Under the pieces are notes generated by a model. That model saw nothing but the letters and a program-made list of their open reading frames with translations, was not told the DNA's origin and made no database searches. A stretch of 64,000 nucleotides of DNA, from the NCBI GenBank assembly GCA_021292105.1, contig CM037871.1, positions 14,952,460-15,016,459 on the forward strand, given 5' to 3'. How positions within the stretch are numbered: the stretch's first letter is position 1; every line of letters begins with the position of its first letter. Origin of the DNA: Anadara kagoshimensis. Its lineage: Eukaryota; Mollusca; Bivalvia; Arcoida; Arcidae. The translations under genes were made by a program, and so were the position numbers. This document shows, piece after piece, positions 45,870-59,179 of the stretch.

Positions 45870-46690
45870 CAAAAACAAACATACTAATCCATGCCCGAAT
45901 CACAATCAAAAATCAAATTAAAAACTTGAAAAATGGCAAGTTAGGTTAGACACGTGAACCTCCACCAGGGAAGTGAGGTCGGGTATTCCGGAAGGGTAAG
46001 AACCTTTAGCTAGCTACACCCGCCACATGTGTAATTGTTTGAAAGAAACAGGCAACTATAGGACATCAAATATATTCAGGGCAAACCTGGACTCAAAGAC
46101 ATCAAACGTATCAACAATACTGTGACGACGGCCATAAATGTTTTGAGGGCCTTGATAAGCAAGAGGTTTGCGACATCCTTGAGTCAACAATTTTTTGCAA
46201 CCAGCATTCTTTGTTGTACAAAATCCCCGTAGTTGGAACAAGTTTTCCTATAGCTTGCTAATTGGGAAACAAATACACTATGAGCAGAAAAAACAGGTTT
46301 ATCGCTGCATAGAAAAGGAAAGTTGACAATAAAAAGTTGAAGTCATCACGTTTGTCATGAAGTTTCAAATCTAATATTTCGTGGGCGTCTAATTCAGGAA
46401 TGAATCTAAATATGAAACGTAACTTGAGGAATCAGTCGTATCTTTTATTTCAAGCTCACTAGGATAGATGACATTTACATAGTCTCCAAATTTAGGATTG
46501 TTAAGAGACAGAATGTCATTTATATATTTGTATGTAGAGTTGAACGATTTGGCGACAGTCTTCTCTCCTGATTTCACAAGGCTATATATAGATTCTGAGT
46601 CATAGGAATAAAAAATCTGATCAGCAAGCAATGATGCACATTTAGTAACCCCTTGGTATACCGACTGTTTGCTGGAAAATTATATTATTA
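45870..46690 (-). pseudogene. Penelope-like reverse transcriptase, longest remnant
   Basis: On the minus strand it encodes QTVGIPRG (46660..46685), ASLLADQIFYSYDSESIYSL, AKSFNSTYKYINDILSLNN, PKFGDYVNVIYPSELEIKD, TTDSSSYVSYLDSFLN, then a worn KRDDFNF region, the KFYG region and the 3' tail. These are RT motifs as in Penelope-like elements. The catalytic YxDD box, usually YIDDVLSLNN, reads YINDILSLNN here, so a metal-binding Asp is lost. A stop interrupts GIPRG-Y-stop-MCASLL. It cannot be active. Confidence 0.7.
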
Positions 46691-46899
46691 AACACAAGTA
46701 TGATATATATCAAAACCTCCAGCATTTTTTTTATGGTATGTTCGATATATTTTGTTTGGAATCCATATGATGCTGAACAAAATAACCAGAATCCCTGTTC
46801 AGTACTAGATATTTGTATCTTGGCTTCCCGTTTTTGTGAAAGAATGAGAAGTGATTAATTTCTTTTAAACTGGTAAAGTATTCGCATTATACAATTTTT

Positions 46900-47115
46900 C
46901 CAAATAAAAACCCAAAAGCAAAGAACAAACTTTGAATCTTGAAGGTTAAGCACCCCATGTTAAGCTGGCGATACCCGTCACGCCGAATGGAAATTTGAAG
47001 TTCTCAAGATTGATAATCAAAGAAACATAAAACCATGGGGCGTCAAATATATCCAAAATAATTTCAAATACATGACATCATACTAATCGACAAAAATATA
47101 ATGAAAGCCATAAAC
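46900..47115 (-). repeat. Penelope-like retroelement tail, degraded, minus sense
   Basis: aaataaaaacccaaaagcaa, ggcgtcaaatatatccaaa and aatgaaagccataaacctg match the tail and RT end. Confidence 0.45.
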
Positions 47116-47599
47116 CTGATTTCTGCTAAATGTTCATTGAACGTCATTGCACCATTTATAGCTACAATTATAGGAATAATATTTAAATTGACTAAGAACA
47201 CTCCTCTGTGCAAGGTAAGGTACAAAGGTAAAACATTTAGACTATAGTTTACAGAATGTACTGCACTGAAAAAGGTTGAAATAAAGTTAATTACTGATTG
47301 AAAATTGATTGTAAACACGACTTAAAGCTAATTAAACTTGCTCTCGTGATACAAGATCACCCTCACGAAAGCAACACTGTAGAACGATCCGCTATAGTGA
47401 ACAATATTTGTCTCATTAATCTCGGCAAAGTTCCTGCAGAAAAAAGATTTAAGTATAAAAAGGACAGTTCATTAAGGAATGACTTAATCGTTGATCAAAC
47501 GTTTCCCATGATAGTAAGAAATTGCACACATAGATCATTTTTATTTTTTCCTACTTTTAAAAACATGTCATTTCTTTTAAAAATCCAAGGATATGTTCT

Positions 47600-47800
47600 T
47601 TTTACAAAGTCTTCAAATTTAATGTTAAAAGTGAGAACGTCATCTGTATATCTGCACGTAGTTGCGACAATCTTCTCTCAGGATTCAACGAGGATTTGTA
47701 AAACTTCTTATATATACAGATTAAGAAATATATCAGCAAGCAACGGTGCACAGTTTGTATGTATACCGATTGTTGTTTATCAAAGCCTATAATATTTTGT
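47600..47800 (-). pseudogene. Reverse-transcriptase scrap, minus sense
   Basis: gcgacaatcttctctcagg, atatcagcaagcaacggtgc and gtataccgattgttgtttat line up with the RT motifs at 46540..46680. The plus-strand open frame over it is an antisense by-product. Confidence 0.45.
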
Positions 47801-49720
47801 TGACGGTATTTTCAGTTTTTAAAGTATGCCAAATGTGGAATACACTTTATCTGAATAAAACTGAATACCATCAAGACTGTTGAAATATATTTTAAAATAA
47901 GTAGTAGATTTAGAGGAACCTGCTTTCTGAAAGTAAGAAATCAAATACAAGTAAGGAAAACCAAGTGCTTTCTCTTAAGAAAAAAAAACTAAAAAAACTC
48001 CTCATGGTTTGGAAGATTTATGTCTTTGGTAAAATTAGTTCTAGTATGTTATGTAGAATTATCCGATTATTCTAAACCAAGCTGCCAAATACGACATTCG
48101 AGGTACAATCTCTTACAGACCAAGATAATGCTGCTGGAAGCCTTATCAGATGGGACAAAAACATTCATGTTAATTAATACAACAAAATGAAAAAGTCTGA
48201 ATTTTAAGAATCATAGCTAAATAAATAACCATCTTTGGTTTGTTTCAGGATGTTCATCTAATTGGGGACTTTGTTCAATACACTTGGATGAGATTCGTAT
48301 TAAGTGACTATATGCTTCTATATCTGCTAGAGACTGAAAGCAAAGAAATCATTTGTTAACGTTCCAAACTTTTCTGAACACCTTCATATAAAAACTACAG
48401 ACAATGCAGAAATAATTTTAAAAAATTGCCAGTTTATGCCAGACGCAACAGGAAAATAAAAATGTCAATACTTTCTCTTGCGATATATTAATTAGCACTT
48501 GAATACCAGTGTATGATGATATAGCATATATTTTATACGCTGTATATTTAAGTATAAATATATCATGATGATATGATTTTCGATTGTCGTTATAGATTTT
48601 AAAAAATTAAAATTGTTTACTGACAAGGAATCACATACAAAAATTATTGCTTAATATCGAAATGTAATAAAATCTACATAGCAATTTTTCCAAAGGTGAT
48701 ATTTTTAACTTATCATAAGTTTTAAAAAAGAAATGTTGACTTTTTGAAAGTCAGCATGTCAACATTTGAATTCAGGCAGGTAGGTTCTTCGAAGGTTAGC
48801 ATTTTTGAAAATCTTGAATAATAATTTTATGTAAAAGTTTCTTTATATTATTTTTGTATTGCATTATTGACAGTTGTTAAAATACTTTTTTCTTATGATA
48901 TGATATGAAACATTGACTACATTGTATGTTGAAACCACTGGGAGTATGATCTTATTTCTTAATTTATTGGCGAATTGACTTCCTTTATTTCAATAGTTTT
49001 CATTAATACATTTTGGAACTCAGGTATGATCTTCAATGGTTTCTTTAGTGCGATATATAATAGCATCATCAATATGTGTAATAATGAAATCAACATTTCC
49101 TATACTTTTCTATTTTTCCATTAATCTACATATGGATTCTTTTGTTCGTATTTGATTACATCCATTTTTTATAATTCGTAACTTTGAAAAAATCATTAAA
49201 TTCGTGGCAGTATGAAATTAACATCAGCTGATTGCGTAATGCTGGTTTTCTATTTTTCCCCAATTATATATTAAACAGTTGCGGTAAGTGACAATAAGAA
49301 TGCATCAATAATTCAAGTCCCAAGACTAAAAAAATGCTATGTTTCTTTAAAAAACACTTTCTGTATATTTCTCACAAGGAATCTGGCTCTATCAAACAGA
49401 ACATCTCTTTAAAATGTTTCATACTGATTGTAATAATGTTTCGTCAGGCATCCATTAATCATGCATGTCAAAAAATTACACATTGACAATTTTCACGAAT
49501 GCAAATTGTTGAAATCATATTTTTGCTTCATATGATTATATTTATTTCAGCAAAAATATATTTTTTTTATTTTGGAAATTATGTTATCCTACATTACATT
49601 TGTATAATAATCCAAGAAAATTGTTTGCAAGAAAAGCATACATATGCATGATAAAGTTATCACTTTCAAATACATGTATTGAACAAGTTTAATGTAAGAC
49701 AGTTTTACGTCAAGTGATAC
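47800..49720. other. Unassigned AT-rich DNA
   Basis: I see no gene or repeat family here. Confidence 0.45.
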
Positions 49721-49724
49721 AGCC

Positions 49725-49850
49725 TTTTCTAACAGGAGATGCTTACCGACTTGCACTAAACATCCTCACTTCCCTGGTGAAAGTTGTGTTTAACTAGGTT
49801 TGCAAAGTTCAAAGATTTTATTTCACTTTTGGATCGAATCATATGTTTTT
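49725..49850 (+). repeat. Penelope-like retroelement tail
   Basis: ctaacaggagatgcttaccg and cctcacttccctggtgaaag; the end is worn. Confidence 0.6.
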
Positions 49851-50027
49851 TAATTATATGCTATAATATAAATGTATTCATTGTATCATCATAAAAAAAT
49901 CCAAAATAAAGTCATGTAATATTGCTCACGTTTTCTTAGTTAATGACGTATATAATATATACATGTTTAAGAGTGATAGACTATAATGAATATCTCCAAT
50001 AAAACATGAGTTTGCTCATTTACTTAA

Positions 50028-50265
50028 AAACCAACATACGGATCAATGTCAGAATCAAAATTCAGAAGCAAAGTATAAAACTTTGGAACTGACAAATTAT
50101 ATTAAACATTTCCACCAGGAAAGTTGAGACCGGATGCTCTGAAAGGGTAAGCATCTCCTGTTTAGCTAGCTATACCCGCAACGTGTGCAATCAAAATTAT
50201 GTGAAAGAAACATCGAACTATGGGACGGCAAATATATCCAGGGCAATCTTATTTTACTTAAAATT
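50028..50265 (-). repeat. Penelope-like retroelement tail, minus sense
   Basis: agaatcaaaattcagaagca, then gtttagctagctatacccgc and aaatatatccagggcaatct. Confidence 0.7.
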
Positions 50266-50814
50266 GTACAAAAATATTAATTGCTCGATATGCACACAAA
50301 CTAATGATGAATTTGTACATAATATTAGAACAACTATCTTTAACTTTATCAATACAGGTATGTTTTATGGAGGTTTTCATAATAACTTTATTGATTGCAA
50401 TATATATTAGACTGAAAACTGTATCGGCTCAATTTAACTATGGTTCACTTGTTCTGATCATTATTTACCGTATAATTATTGTATTTAACATTGATGTCAC
50501 ATTAACACAGATGTTACCTGGCCTTTTTAAGCGGATTATAGGTGATTTAAAACTGAATAAAACAGAACTACTAAGTGCCATGTAATTAACCATAGGATGT
50601 TAGTTTTTGATTGGGTTAGACAATACATGAACGAGTTTTTTTTATTGACGTGATTTTAAACAAAAGTAGTGTGGTCAGTCCAAGATGATGATAATATTAA
50701 ACAATTAGTGGTAAGACAAGGGAAACAGAAACGCTTAAAAACTTACTCTAAGAGAGAGTTACATAATTTTAACATTTTAACACAAGCACAAACAAAGCTG
50801 ATTGTACTGAAATA

Positions 50815-50950
50815 AAAAAAAATAATTTAAAATTGGAAACTGTCAAATCAAATTAAACACTTAAACTTTCACCAGGAAGTGAAGTCATTTGTTCCGGAAG
50901 GGGTTAGCACTATCTGCCGATACTAAAAACACGCCGCCACGTGATAAATA
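50815..50950 (-). repeat. Penelope-like retroelement tail, degraded, minus sense
   Basis: ctttcaccaggaagtgaagt and gttccggaaggggttagcac. Confidence 0.5.
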
Positions 50951-51164
50951 CTTTTTTCACCAGAGAATGAATAACCTTAATGCATACTGAAATCGAAGGA
51001 ATACCTCAAGAAAATGTTTTCTTCATAAAGAATTGGTTGTTTTAAAACTTTCACCCTTTGCAAATTCTCTAACCTGATTTTAATTTGTGAATAAGTCTAC
51101 TGCAATATTTTAATAAGAAGACTAAATGTTATGTATTTTATTGTCTTGTCTCTCATTTCAGATA

Positions 51165-51325
51165 TAGCCGTCACGACAATAGTGTTCCGGAGAACCCGGT
51201 CATACAGGTTGTCCTACCCTCCTGGAACACCCGGGTTTACTTAGCTTCCTTGGTGAAATTGCACGTGTTTAATTTATTTTGTCACTTTCAAACTTTAGGA
51301 TTGTGATTTGGGCATAGATTACCAG
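51165..51325 (+). repeat. Penelope-like retroelement tail, degraded
   Basis: cctggaacacccgggtttac to gtgatttgggcatagatta. Confidence 0.5.
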
Positions 51326-51411
51326 TTTGAACCTGTCTATAAAGGCCACCTGTCTATAAAGGCCATTTTTCAAACTTCCCTTGGGTGGCCTTTATAGACA
51401 GGTTCGACTGT
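51322..51411. mobile_element. Mariner-type MITE, compact hairpin copy
   Basis: cagtttgaacctgtctataa and tttatagacaggttcgactg are near-perfect inverse arms, with one extra tctataaaggcca unit in the loop. TA follows the right end. Confidence 0.75.
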
Positions 51412-51671
51412 ATATAGCTTTGTAACTTCGGGAAGGAAGGTTTTGAATCATCCAATTGCATAGAGCCCAATATTTACGCATTCATTCAAGAAGACGCCAG
51501 TCAGACAATGTTTTGACAAAAATGTATAAATTCAAAACGATTCTAAAATGATTGATGGATCGATACAATGCTATCATTTCCGTTTGAAAGACATTCATCT
51601 AGGCGGCCGCTATCTTTAAGTATTTCTAAAAAGCAATGCTGTAAGTGAAAATAGAAATAATAACATATGTC

Positions 51672-51672
51672 G

Positions 51673-51727
<55 letters not shown>
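51672..51727. repeat. (TA)n(TG)n microsatellite
   Basis: About 15 TA units followed by about 13 TG units. Confidence 0.95.
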
Positions 51728-51734
51728 TACAATT

Positions 51735-51910
51735 AAAATCAAAACAACATACTAACCCATAACCAAATAAGAAATCACAATACCAAAACGAAAGTAAACT
51801 TTTTCAACTGACAAATTGGGTTAAACGTGTGAAACGTGAACTTCAACCAGAAAAGTGAGTCCGGGTGCTGCGGAAAGGTTATGCAATCTCTATATAGCTA
51901 AGCCTGTAGC
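51735..51910 (-). repeat. Penelope-like retroelement tail, minus sense
   Basis: aaaacaacatactaacccat, aactgacaaattgggttaaa and gctgcggaaaggttatgca. Confidence 0.6.
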
Positions 51911-51993
51911 TGTACATTCTGGTAAATCTTCAATTTGTCCTGATTAAAATGTGATTTTCGGAAAAATGTCTGGTGATTTGCACAAATGGTGTT

Positions 51994-52209
51994 TAAATTG
52001 ACGTATCGCCGGCCACGCCCGCAATGTTCCGACAAAGACCGCTATCACGGCACCAAAGCAGCGTCACGGCAACTAATGACGCTCTAATGTCAGTGACATC
52101 ATTAAACCGCACAATTCAGGCTGAGTTTTTATTCTTTTTGCGTGTAATTCAAGTATGTCGACCCTTTGTCGGAACATAGTGGGCGTGGCCGGCGATCCGT
52201 CAATTTGTA
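51994..52209. mobile_element. MITE with ~45-base inverted ends (AAATTGACGTATCGCCGG)
   Basis: Left aaattgacgtatcgccggcc through gcaatgttccgacaaag is inverse to right ctttgtcggaacatagtggg through ggcgatccgtcaattt. It is GC-rich compared with its surroundings. No other copy in the window; the target duplication is not clear. Confidence 0.75.
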
Positions 52210-53190
52210 ATCGGGGTTATTCACACTAAGCCAATAATGTATTTGTCTTTTTCAAGTGGTACATTTGAATTTCAAATTTAGATTCAATGGCAATCTAGAT
52301 AGTTGGCGTTAACTGTTGATTTCTTTTGAGGAGAAATTAATCCAACAAAATACATGTATTCTTTCATTAAAAAATCAAAAAGTCTTCAAAATTCTTATTT
52401 GGATGAATTTCAATAGATAAGCAATGCATTTTTAAATAACTAAAGTATTAAAAGAAATATTTATAAAAAACATGTATCGACTTAATGTCAGTTTACCTTG
52501 TGGCTGTATAACATTGCTTATTTTGTTGTCAACGACAACGGGAAAAATGTGTATATAGGTCATTTATGTCGAAATATCTGTTTTTTGTATTTCACAATTC
52601 CTGTTGTACTTTGAATCATTTTAAAATATCTTAAAGATATAATTTTGAAAAATTATTCTAATGAAAAAAGTTCTTGATCATTTTGAAATATGAAGTTGTT
52701 TGATCCTTATCTTGGTGTTTTATTAATTTGTGCATTGAGGCCATGAACTATTTTTTTATATCTTAAAAGTCAATAGTCTATTGTCTATATAAAAAAGATA
52801 TTTTATATTCATTGGAGATTCAGAACTTCAGCATTTCTATTTAGGAGTTTTAATCAGAGCAGCGGAGCGATAAACGAACATTGTTTTATGCAAACAATAT
52901 AAAATCAATTGAAAAGAAAATATTTGATGTAGAGAGACATGAAGATATTATCTTCTGTGTATAAAAATAATGAAAACAAGGTTTGATTGTTTTATTGTAA
53001 TCTCCAGTAATTTTTCTTTCCTAAAACAGAACGATCTTCAAATGTCAAATTGTATACAATATTATATTCTATAATGGCGTAAAAAACTATTGATTCAGAA
53101 ACATTAATTCATATTTGGTACATTTTATCCGACCAAAATGTTTATTTATCCATGGAATACGATTCGCACAATTTTGTTAATATTAACTAT
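52210..53190. other. Unassigned AT-rich DNA
   Basis: I see no gene or repeat here. Confidence 0.45.
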
Positions 53191-53194
53191 CAAA

Positions 53195-53470
53195 AACTTA
53201 AACATATACCAATCCAAGTCCAAATCACAGTCTCCAAGCGAAGTGAAAACTATTAAACTAACAATTTATTTAAAACTCGTGAACTTGCATCGGGGAAGTG
53301 GGGCCGAGTGTTCTGGAATGACAAGAAAATGTTGACACCTGTAAAATCGAAATTGGAATTAAAAAGGAAAATAGAACTGTGGGGTTAGAAATAAATTCAG
53401 TATTATTTTGGACACAAAGACATTATTCGTATCAACAATATTTCGATGACGACAATAAAAATATTGCAGG
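53195..53470 (-). repeat. Penelope-like retroelement tail and RT end, degraded, minus sense
   Basis: aacatataccaatccaagtc, gtgaacttgcatcggggaag and atcaacaatatttcgatgac. Confidence 0.6.
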
Positions 53471-53474
53471 TTAA

Positions 53475-55120
53475 ATCATTCATTAAAAAAACGAAAATAT
53501 TGAGTGTTTATGTTTTACCTAATTTCCAAGATTACAACATACATTTCGGGATTATTTATTTCGTGTTCGAGAAGATAAATTAGTAGAGGTCGTCTAAAGG
53601 TCTTCAAGAGGTAAATCTAAGTGTACAGAAATTTACCCCAGTCTTTAGTCAAACACATAATTGTCTTTTAGTCAAACAAGACAAGAACAGTTACATTTTA
53701 TCAGTATTCACAACATGCAATTTTCCTTGCCTTGTTTGTATCTTTCCATTATTCACTGGTTTCATGTTCTTGTTTGTATTGGCAGGTGTCAACTAATGTT
53801 TTTCAGATACGAGTTATTTTTCTTCCAATTTATCTTAAAAGCATTTTTCGGAAATGCAGAAAAGAACATTAGTATAAAGTAATTAATAATTTGAAACATA
53901 TACTAATTTTTAGAACGTCGGATGTTGTTACAGTTTTTACATGGATTTTCATTGAAGATTTCACAAAGACACCCAGCATGAATCTGGGTTATATATTATT
54001 TATTTTGAATATCTGATTACCGGTCCATTAAACACTTGCCAAACCCTATTCTTGTCACTATATATATTATACAATTATGGACATTTTAGTGGCTATATTA
54101 TCACTGTAGCCTCGGTCAATATTTATTTATCTGGTCAATATTACACCATAGACAACCACTAAAAAGCTTTAAACTGTTTCATTGTATAATTCAGCCACTG
54201 TGACACTTCAGGTTATAATGATTTCTCAAACTTGTGTCCAAGAAATCAGAATTTGTTACCATTTCTCTGCGTCGCCCTAGTTGAGACAAATCACACGAAT
54301 ATTCTCCCGCATTATTTGGATCTTTTTGACTTATAAAACTGATTCTTTAAAAAATCAGGCATTCCAGATGACTCACAATTATTTGCGCATAATAAATTGA
54401 TGATGTCATAATCATTTACGCGATAACGTCAACAAAGAAAGATGACGTTCATCCACTTGATCGCATTTGATATTCATTGGATTCTCGAAAAATCCGTGGT
54501 ATATCATGTGAGATGAAATGGTCACGTGTAACCATTTTAGTCAATCATAAAAAATGGAATTGATTAATTATATAATAATATAAATTATATCTCGATTTAC
54601 AAGTTTCTTACAAAACCTATCATTAAACGAATATATGTATATTTCTTTGAACTGGCATTTTAAATAATTACAGGTGGATGAGGAAAAATTGAATCTTTAT
54701 GAAATCGAGAAACATAACATTGTATTGATTAATGTGAATATAGTTTTGCCTCTTGAGCACATGCAATTTAAAAACTGATTAAACTGTACAGTTTAACAAA
54801 CACGAAATATAGCTGCATCTTTTGAGGATAAAGACTATTAACTTGTTCTTAACGGAAGTGATTTAAAACACAAAGGAATAGCTTCTAGCAAATACATGTA
54901 TCATAAAGGTAAATCAATGATTCGAAAATGGAGAAAGAAAATAAGAAAATTCAAATGAATGACAAAAGTCACAAGTGTTTCAAGCTCAAGTTTACATATG
55001 AAAAGATAATTATTTTTCGTTTTTCTTTCGATACACTTTTTACATAACCCTTTTATCATTACTTCTGCAATTAACGCTGGTATAATGCGTATTTTATTAC
55101 ATCCTTTCAAGAAAAGTATT
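53475..55120. other. Unassigned AT-rich DNA
   Basis: I see nothing gene-like. Confidence 0.45.
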
Positions 55121-55124
55121 ATTG

Positions 55125-55240
55125 TCCTTTCTGAACACCCGGTCTCACAACCCTATTGAAAGTCAACGTATTGCACTTAATATGGCAGTTTTTAATTTGC
55201 TTTCAGTATTATGATTTGGACCTGGTTCGATTTGTCTGTT
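55125..55240 (+). repeat. Penelope-like retroelement tail, degraded
   Basis: ctgaacacccggtctcacaa to gatttggacctggttcg. Confidence 0.5.
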
Positions 55241-55659
55241 TTAAATTCCATTTACAGGACTAAAACATTTTGAACATTCTGCAGTATTTGATAGGATTTA
55301 TAATAAAGATACATTGAATGAATTTGTATTTTCTGGAAGTTATGACATAGATCGGAAATATAAAATACACGAGAAACAAATATGTGTCGAAATTCAAACA
55401 CTAGTACTATTGTAATTAAACAAATCCTCTGCTTGAGCAATAGAATAATTCTTTCATGACCCGAATTTTTAGAAGATTTTCAAACTGGTTTGATATGACC
55501 AAGTTTAAACATACATTCCAATTATAGATGGCAGTGTATATTAATGTAAAATAGTTTGTAAATAATAAAATGTCTGTAATTGAAACATACAATTCGAAAA
55601 GATGAGTTGTTTACTGTATCAAAGAAAAATATGTTACCCGATATTCACATACTATTAAT

Positions 55660-56330
55660 CAAAAACGAATATACTTATCCATGTCAGAATCACAATCCAG
55701 AGGCAAAGCAAAAACAATGGAACTGACAAGTTAGGTTAGACACGTTAACTTCCACCAGGGAACTGAGACTGGGTGCTCCGAAAGGGCAAGCACGTCCTGG
55801 TTTAGCTAGCTACCCGCACATGTGCATCAAAATTGTGTGAAAGGAACACGAAACTATTGGACGTTAAATATATCCCGGGGAATTCTTGACACAGAGACAC
55901 CAAACTTATCAACAATACTGTGATGGCTGCGATATAAATTTTGAGAGCCTCGATAAGCCTAGGCTTGCAATATCCCTAAGCCAACCATTTATTTGTAAGC
56001 AGCCTAGAAACAAACTCTACCATAACGTATTAATTGGGAAACAAATACACCATAAGCAGAAGAATCGGGTATATTGCTGCATAGAAAGGTGAAGTTGACA
56101 ATAGAAAAATTGAAGTCATGACTTTGCCATAAAATTTCAAATCTAGCCTATCGCGGGCGTCATAATTTTGGTATAAGTCTAAATATGATCTTGAGGAGTC
56201 AGTCGTATCTTTTATTTCAAGCTTACTAGGCGTGATGACATTCTACAAATTAAGGATTGTTAAGAAACAGAACATTATCTAGGCAATTTAGGTTTTGAAA
56301 ACAACTGCTGATCGAACATCAAAAGTTGAA
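55660..56330 (-). pseudogene. Penelope-like retroelement with part of the RT domain, minus sense
   Basis: Well-kept tail (cagaatcacaatccagaggc at 55685, gctagctacccgcacatgtg). Then the RT end around 55960..56000, and upstream (56130..56290) sequence matching the SELEIKDTTDSS and NPKFGDY region of the 45870 copy. Frames are broken by stops and indels. Confidence 0.65.
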
Positions 56331-56764
56331 TGCATTTCTCATTTGTCAAAATTATTTTTGCACTCAAATTTCCATCGGGAAAAACTCCGTATGTATGCTG
56401 ATCGACGAAATTATGGTAAAGTTCCTAATACCTAATGGTAATTTTAGGACATATAAACTTATGAAAATCAAAATCAATTTAAAGTTGTTGCTTAAAAAAC
56501 TTAACAACTTTGACATTTCGCATTATACAGTTATTTTGGTTCTGACATCTGCTTACATATGCTTAATTTTCGAAAAATACAATTAAAATTGAAATAATTG
56601 AAAAGTAATAACAAAGTTAGAGAATGTGTTTTTTAATTCTTTTCAAACTTATTCGGCATTTTTTCTGATTGTATATAGAAATGTAAATATGTTGGAGATA
56701 TCGTTTTCAATTGAAAATTCATGCAAATGGATTTAGTTACAATTCCCAATATTAAACGTGTAGG

Positions 56765-56900
56765 ACATAGTAAGCTATTCGGAAGTTGCTTAAACTTTCG
56801 GAACACAAGGTCTCACTTCCTTGGTGGACATTCGTGTTTAATTAACTTAATTGCCAGCCGTCAAGTTTTTCCTTGATTTGGTATGTTTGTTTCTGATTTC
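56765..56900 (+). repeat. Penelope-like retroelement tail, degraded
   Basis: ttcggaacacaaggtctcac to ttgatttggtatgtttgttt. Confidence 0.55.
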
Positions 56901-57169
56901 TTTACAATTTGAATGATGTTTTCCCAATATCTTACCGTTATCAAGAATGACATTTCTCATTTAAAATTCTTTGAAATATTATCATATTATTTTTTATATT
57001 GTTTTAACTGGAATAATGCTTATTTTTTTAAACACAGCATATAATGCATTTAAAATAAGAAATAAAAAGTAAGATGCGTACAGTAATAATTTCTTCCTAG
57101 AACAAATTTTATGGATATTTTAAAACATTTTAGTAAGCTTTTACATTGTTAACAAACTTTAGTTTGTTT

Positions 57170-57483
57170 AATGATTTAACGGAGTTTAACGTACCAGTAG
57201 AGAATTTTTCACTTATATCACGTCACCAGCTATAGTTACAGTGGCGAAAAATTTTACATTTGCAATGCTTTCATTGTAATGTGCAGGGAGAGTTCTTCAA
57301 CCTGACACGCAACATCGGTTTTTAAGGTCTCTTCCGAAAGACCCCGTGGCTGACATTTTTAATGTCGGTTCTTGGCGAAAGAAAAATCACTATCATAGTC
57401 TTGGTAAGATCTGGCCGGGGTTTTGAATCCACGACATCCCACACACAAAGCGAACACTCTAAAAACTGAGCTACTGCTGTATC
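57170..57483 (-). repeat. tRNA-derived SINE
   Basis: The minus-strand A-box region cagtagctcagtttttagag, then the B-box region, and a body including ggtctcttccgaaagacccc on the plus strand. Moderately diverged. Confidence 0.75.
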
Positions 57484-57544
57484 TTGGAAACTTTAGAGAT
57501 TCTGAATCTTTTTAATTCTTTTCATTTAAATATATAAAATATCT

Positions 57545-57835
57545 ATAAATCAAAAACAAACATACTAATCCATGTCCGAATCACAATCCAGAAGCAAAGT
57601 AAAAACTTTGGAACTGACAAGTTAGGTTAGACACGTGAACTTCCACCAGGGAAGTGAGGTCGGGTGCTCCGGAAGGGTAAGCACCTCCCGCCCAGCCAGC
57701 CACACCCGCCACGTGTGTAATCAAAATTGTGTGAAAGGAACATGGAACTATGAGACCTCAAATATAATCAGGGCAATCCTGTACACAAAGACATCAAATT
57801 TATCAACGATACTGTCATAACGGCCATAATATAAT
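57545..57835 (-). repeat. Penelope-like retroelement tail and RT end, best-preserved copy
   Basis: It follows the tail consensus closely: aacaaacatactaatccatg, ggtgctccggaagggtaagc, cccgccacgtgtgtaatcaa, then aatcctgtacacaaagacat. Ends at acggccataat. Probably the youngest copy here. Confidence 0.8.
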
Positions 57836-57839
57836 TATA

Positions 57840-58920
57840 TTATAACACATCATAATGATCAATTGTTCAAGATTATTCCTTACAGGTATTTTAATATACA
57901 ATTGAGAATAAAAAACAACAATCTTACAACTAATAGATCTAAATGTTTTTTAAAAGATTTTTTTTAGAAAATCTCAAAAATAGCTTTAACGGTTTTCAGA
58001 ATTCTTAATATTATTTTAATTGTCGACAACATATGCTCTCTCATAGGACGGTTGACGAGCTTATCGTAAATCACCAAACAAAGACTCAACCCTAGCCAAG
58101 ATCTCTCGAACCATAAATAGAGGTTCTACCGAACAAAGTACAGAGGTACGATACTTTTTGGGTTTTATTGATTATCCAATTCAAATGACCACATTCGAAT
58201 GTATCTGTTGGTTGGAAAAGTCAAATATGTTATTAAAATGGATATGAAAACAAAACAGAAACATGCAAAAATAGTGGGATGCTCTGCTGGTTGCTCTACC
58301 TGAACATATATGATTCTAGCCCGCAACATTAGTGTAAATATCTATTGTGAAAAACATATACCACATTAAATCATTGTGATACCCGATTATCAATGTATAT
58401 TGATGATGTTATATCATTTTATATATGCTCATTTTGATTTTGAATGGGACATTAATTTAAAAATTTCAATGTTATGATAATTTTGAATGTTTTGTTTTAT
58501 ATAACCATTTTCAATCCTTGACATTTGACACGTGACATTTTCACTGCAGTCAAAACATTATTGTATGAAATATCACAAGAATACATATTCACAGAAAAAA
58601 AGAAAGGCCAAAGGTTATCCTTAAAGAACGCCACCAAACCAAAACTTGTTAAGCTATGTTAATGTAATATTTATCTATATAACGTTATAGTGTTATTTAT
58701 TCATTCACAAGCATGTTATTAATGAGTTTTTGACGTCACAGATCAGGATGATGGGCATCAAGGTAATGTCATCGGATTGAAAGTGTATATTTATTTCCAA
58801 ATCATATTAAATAAAATATTCCAGTTCAGTTGAATTCGATAAAATGAAAAAGAAACATATGTGTTACCTTACTTCATGTAGTCCAAAGAACAACAATATC
58901 ACTATAAGTAATGTAATTCA
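57840..58920. other. Unassigned AT-rich DNA
   Basis: I see no gene or repeat family here. Confidence 0.45.
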
Positions 58921-58924
58921 TATA

Positions 58925-59060
58925 TCAATACCCTTCCGGAGCAACCGGCCTCGCTTCCCCGGTGACACGTGTCTAATCTGAGTTGTTAGTTCTAAAGATT
59001 TTAATTTTAATTTGCTTCTGGATTGTGAACATGAATAAGAATGTTTGTTTTTGATTATTG
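58925..59060 (+). repeat. Penelope-like retroelement tail
   Basis: cccttccggagcaaccggcc to gaatgtttgtttttgattat. Confidence 0.7.
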
Positions 59061-59179
59061 AATCAGGGCAATGTGTATGATGTATATGGTTTTATAAAAA
59101 AAAATTAAAGCAAATTTTGCTACCTGTCAAAAGTCGACATTTGGAATACACGTTTATTATATAAAAAAAAAAACTATTA

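Noticed and set aside
46056-46241. Separate 61-residue minus-strand frame
   Set aside because: Part of the decayed reverse-transcriptase C-terminus already listed, not an independent gene.
47298-47792. 164-residue plus-strand open frame
   Set aside because: The longest such frame on the right, but it has no recognisable motif and its second half lies antisense to a reverse-transcriptase remnant.
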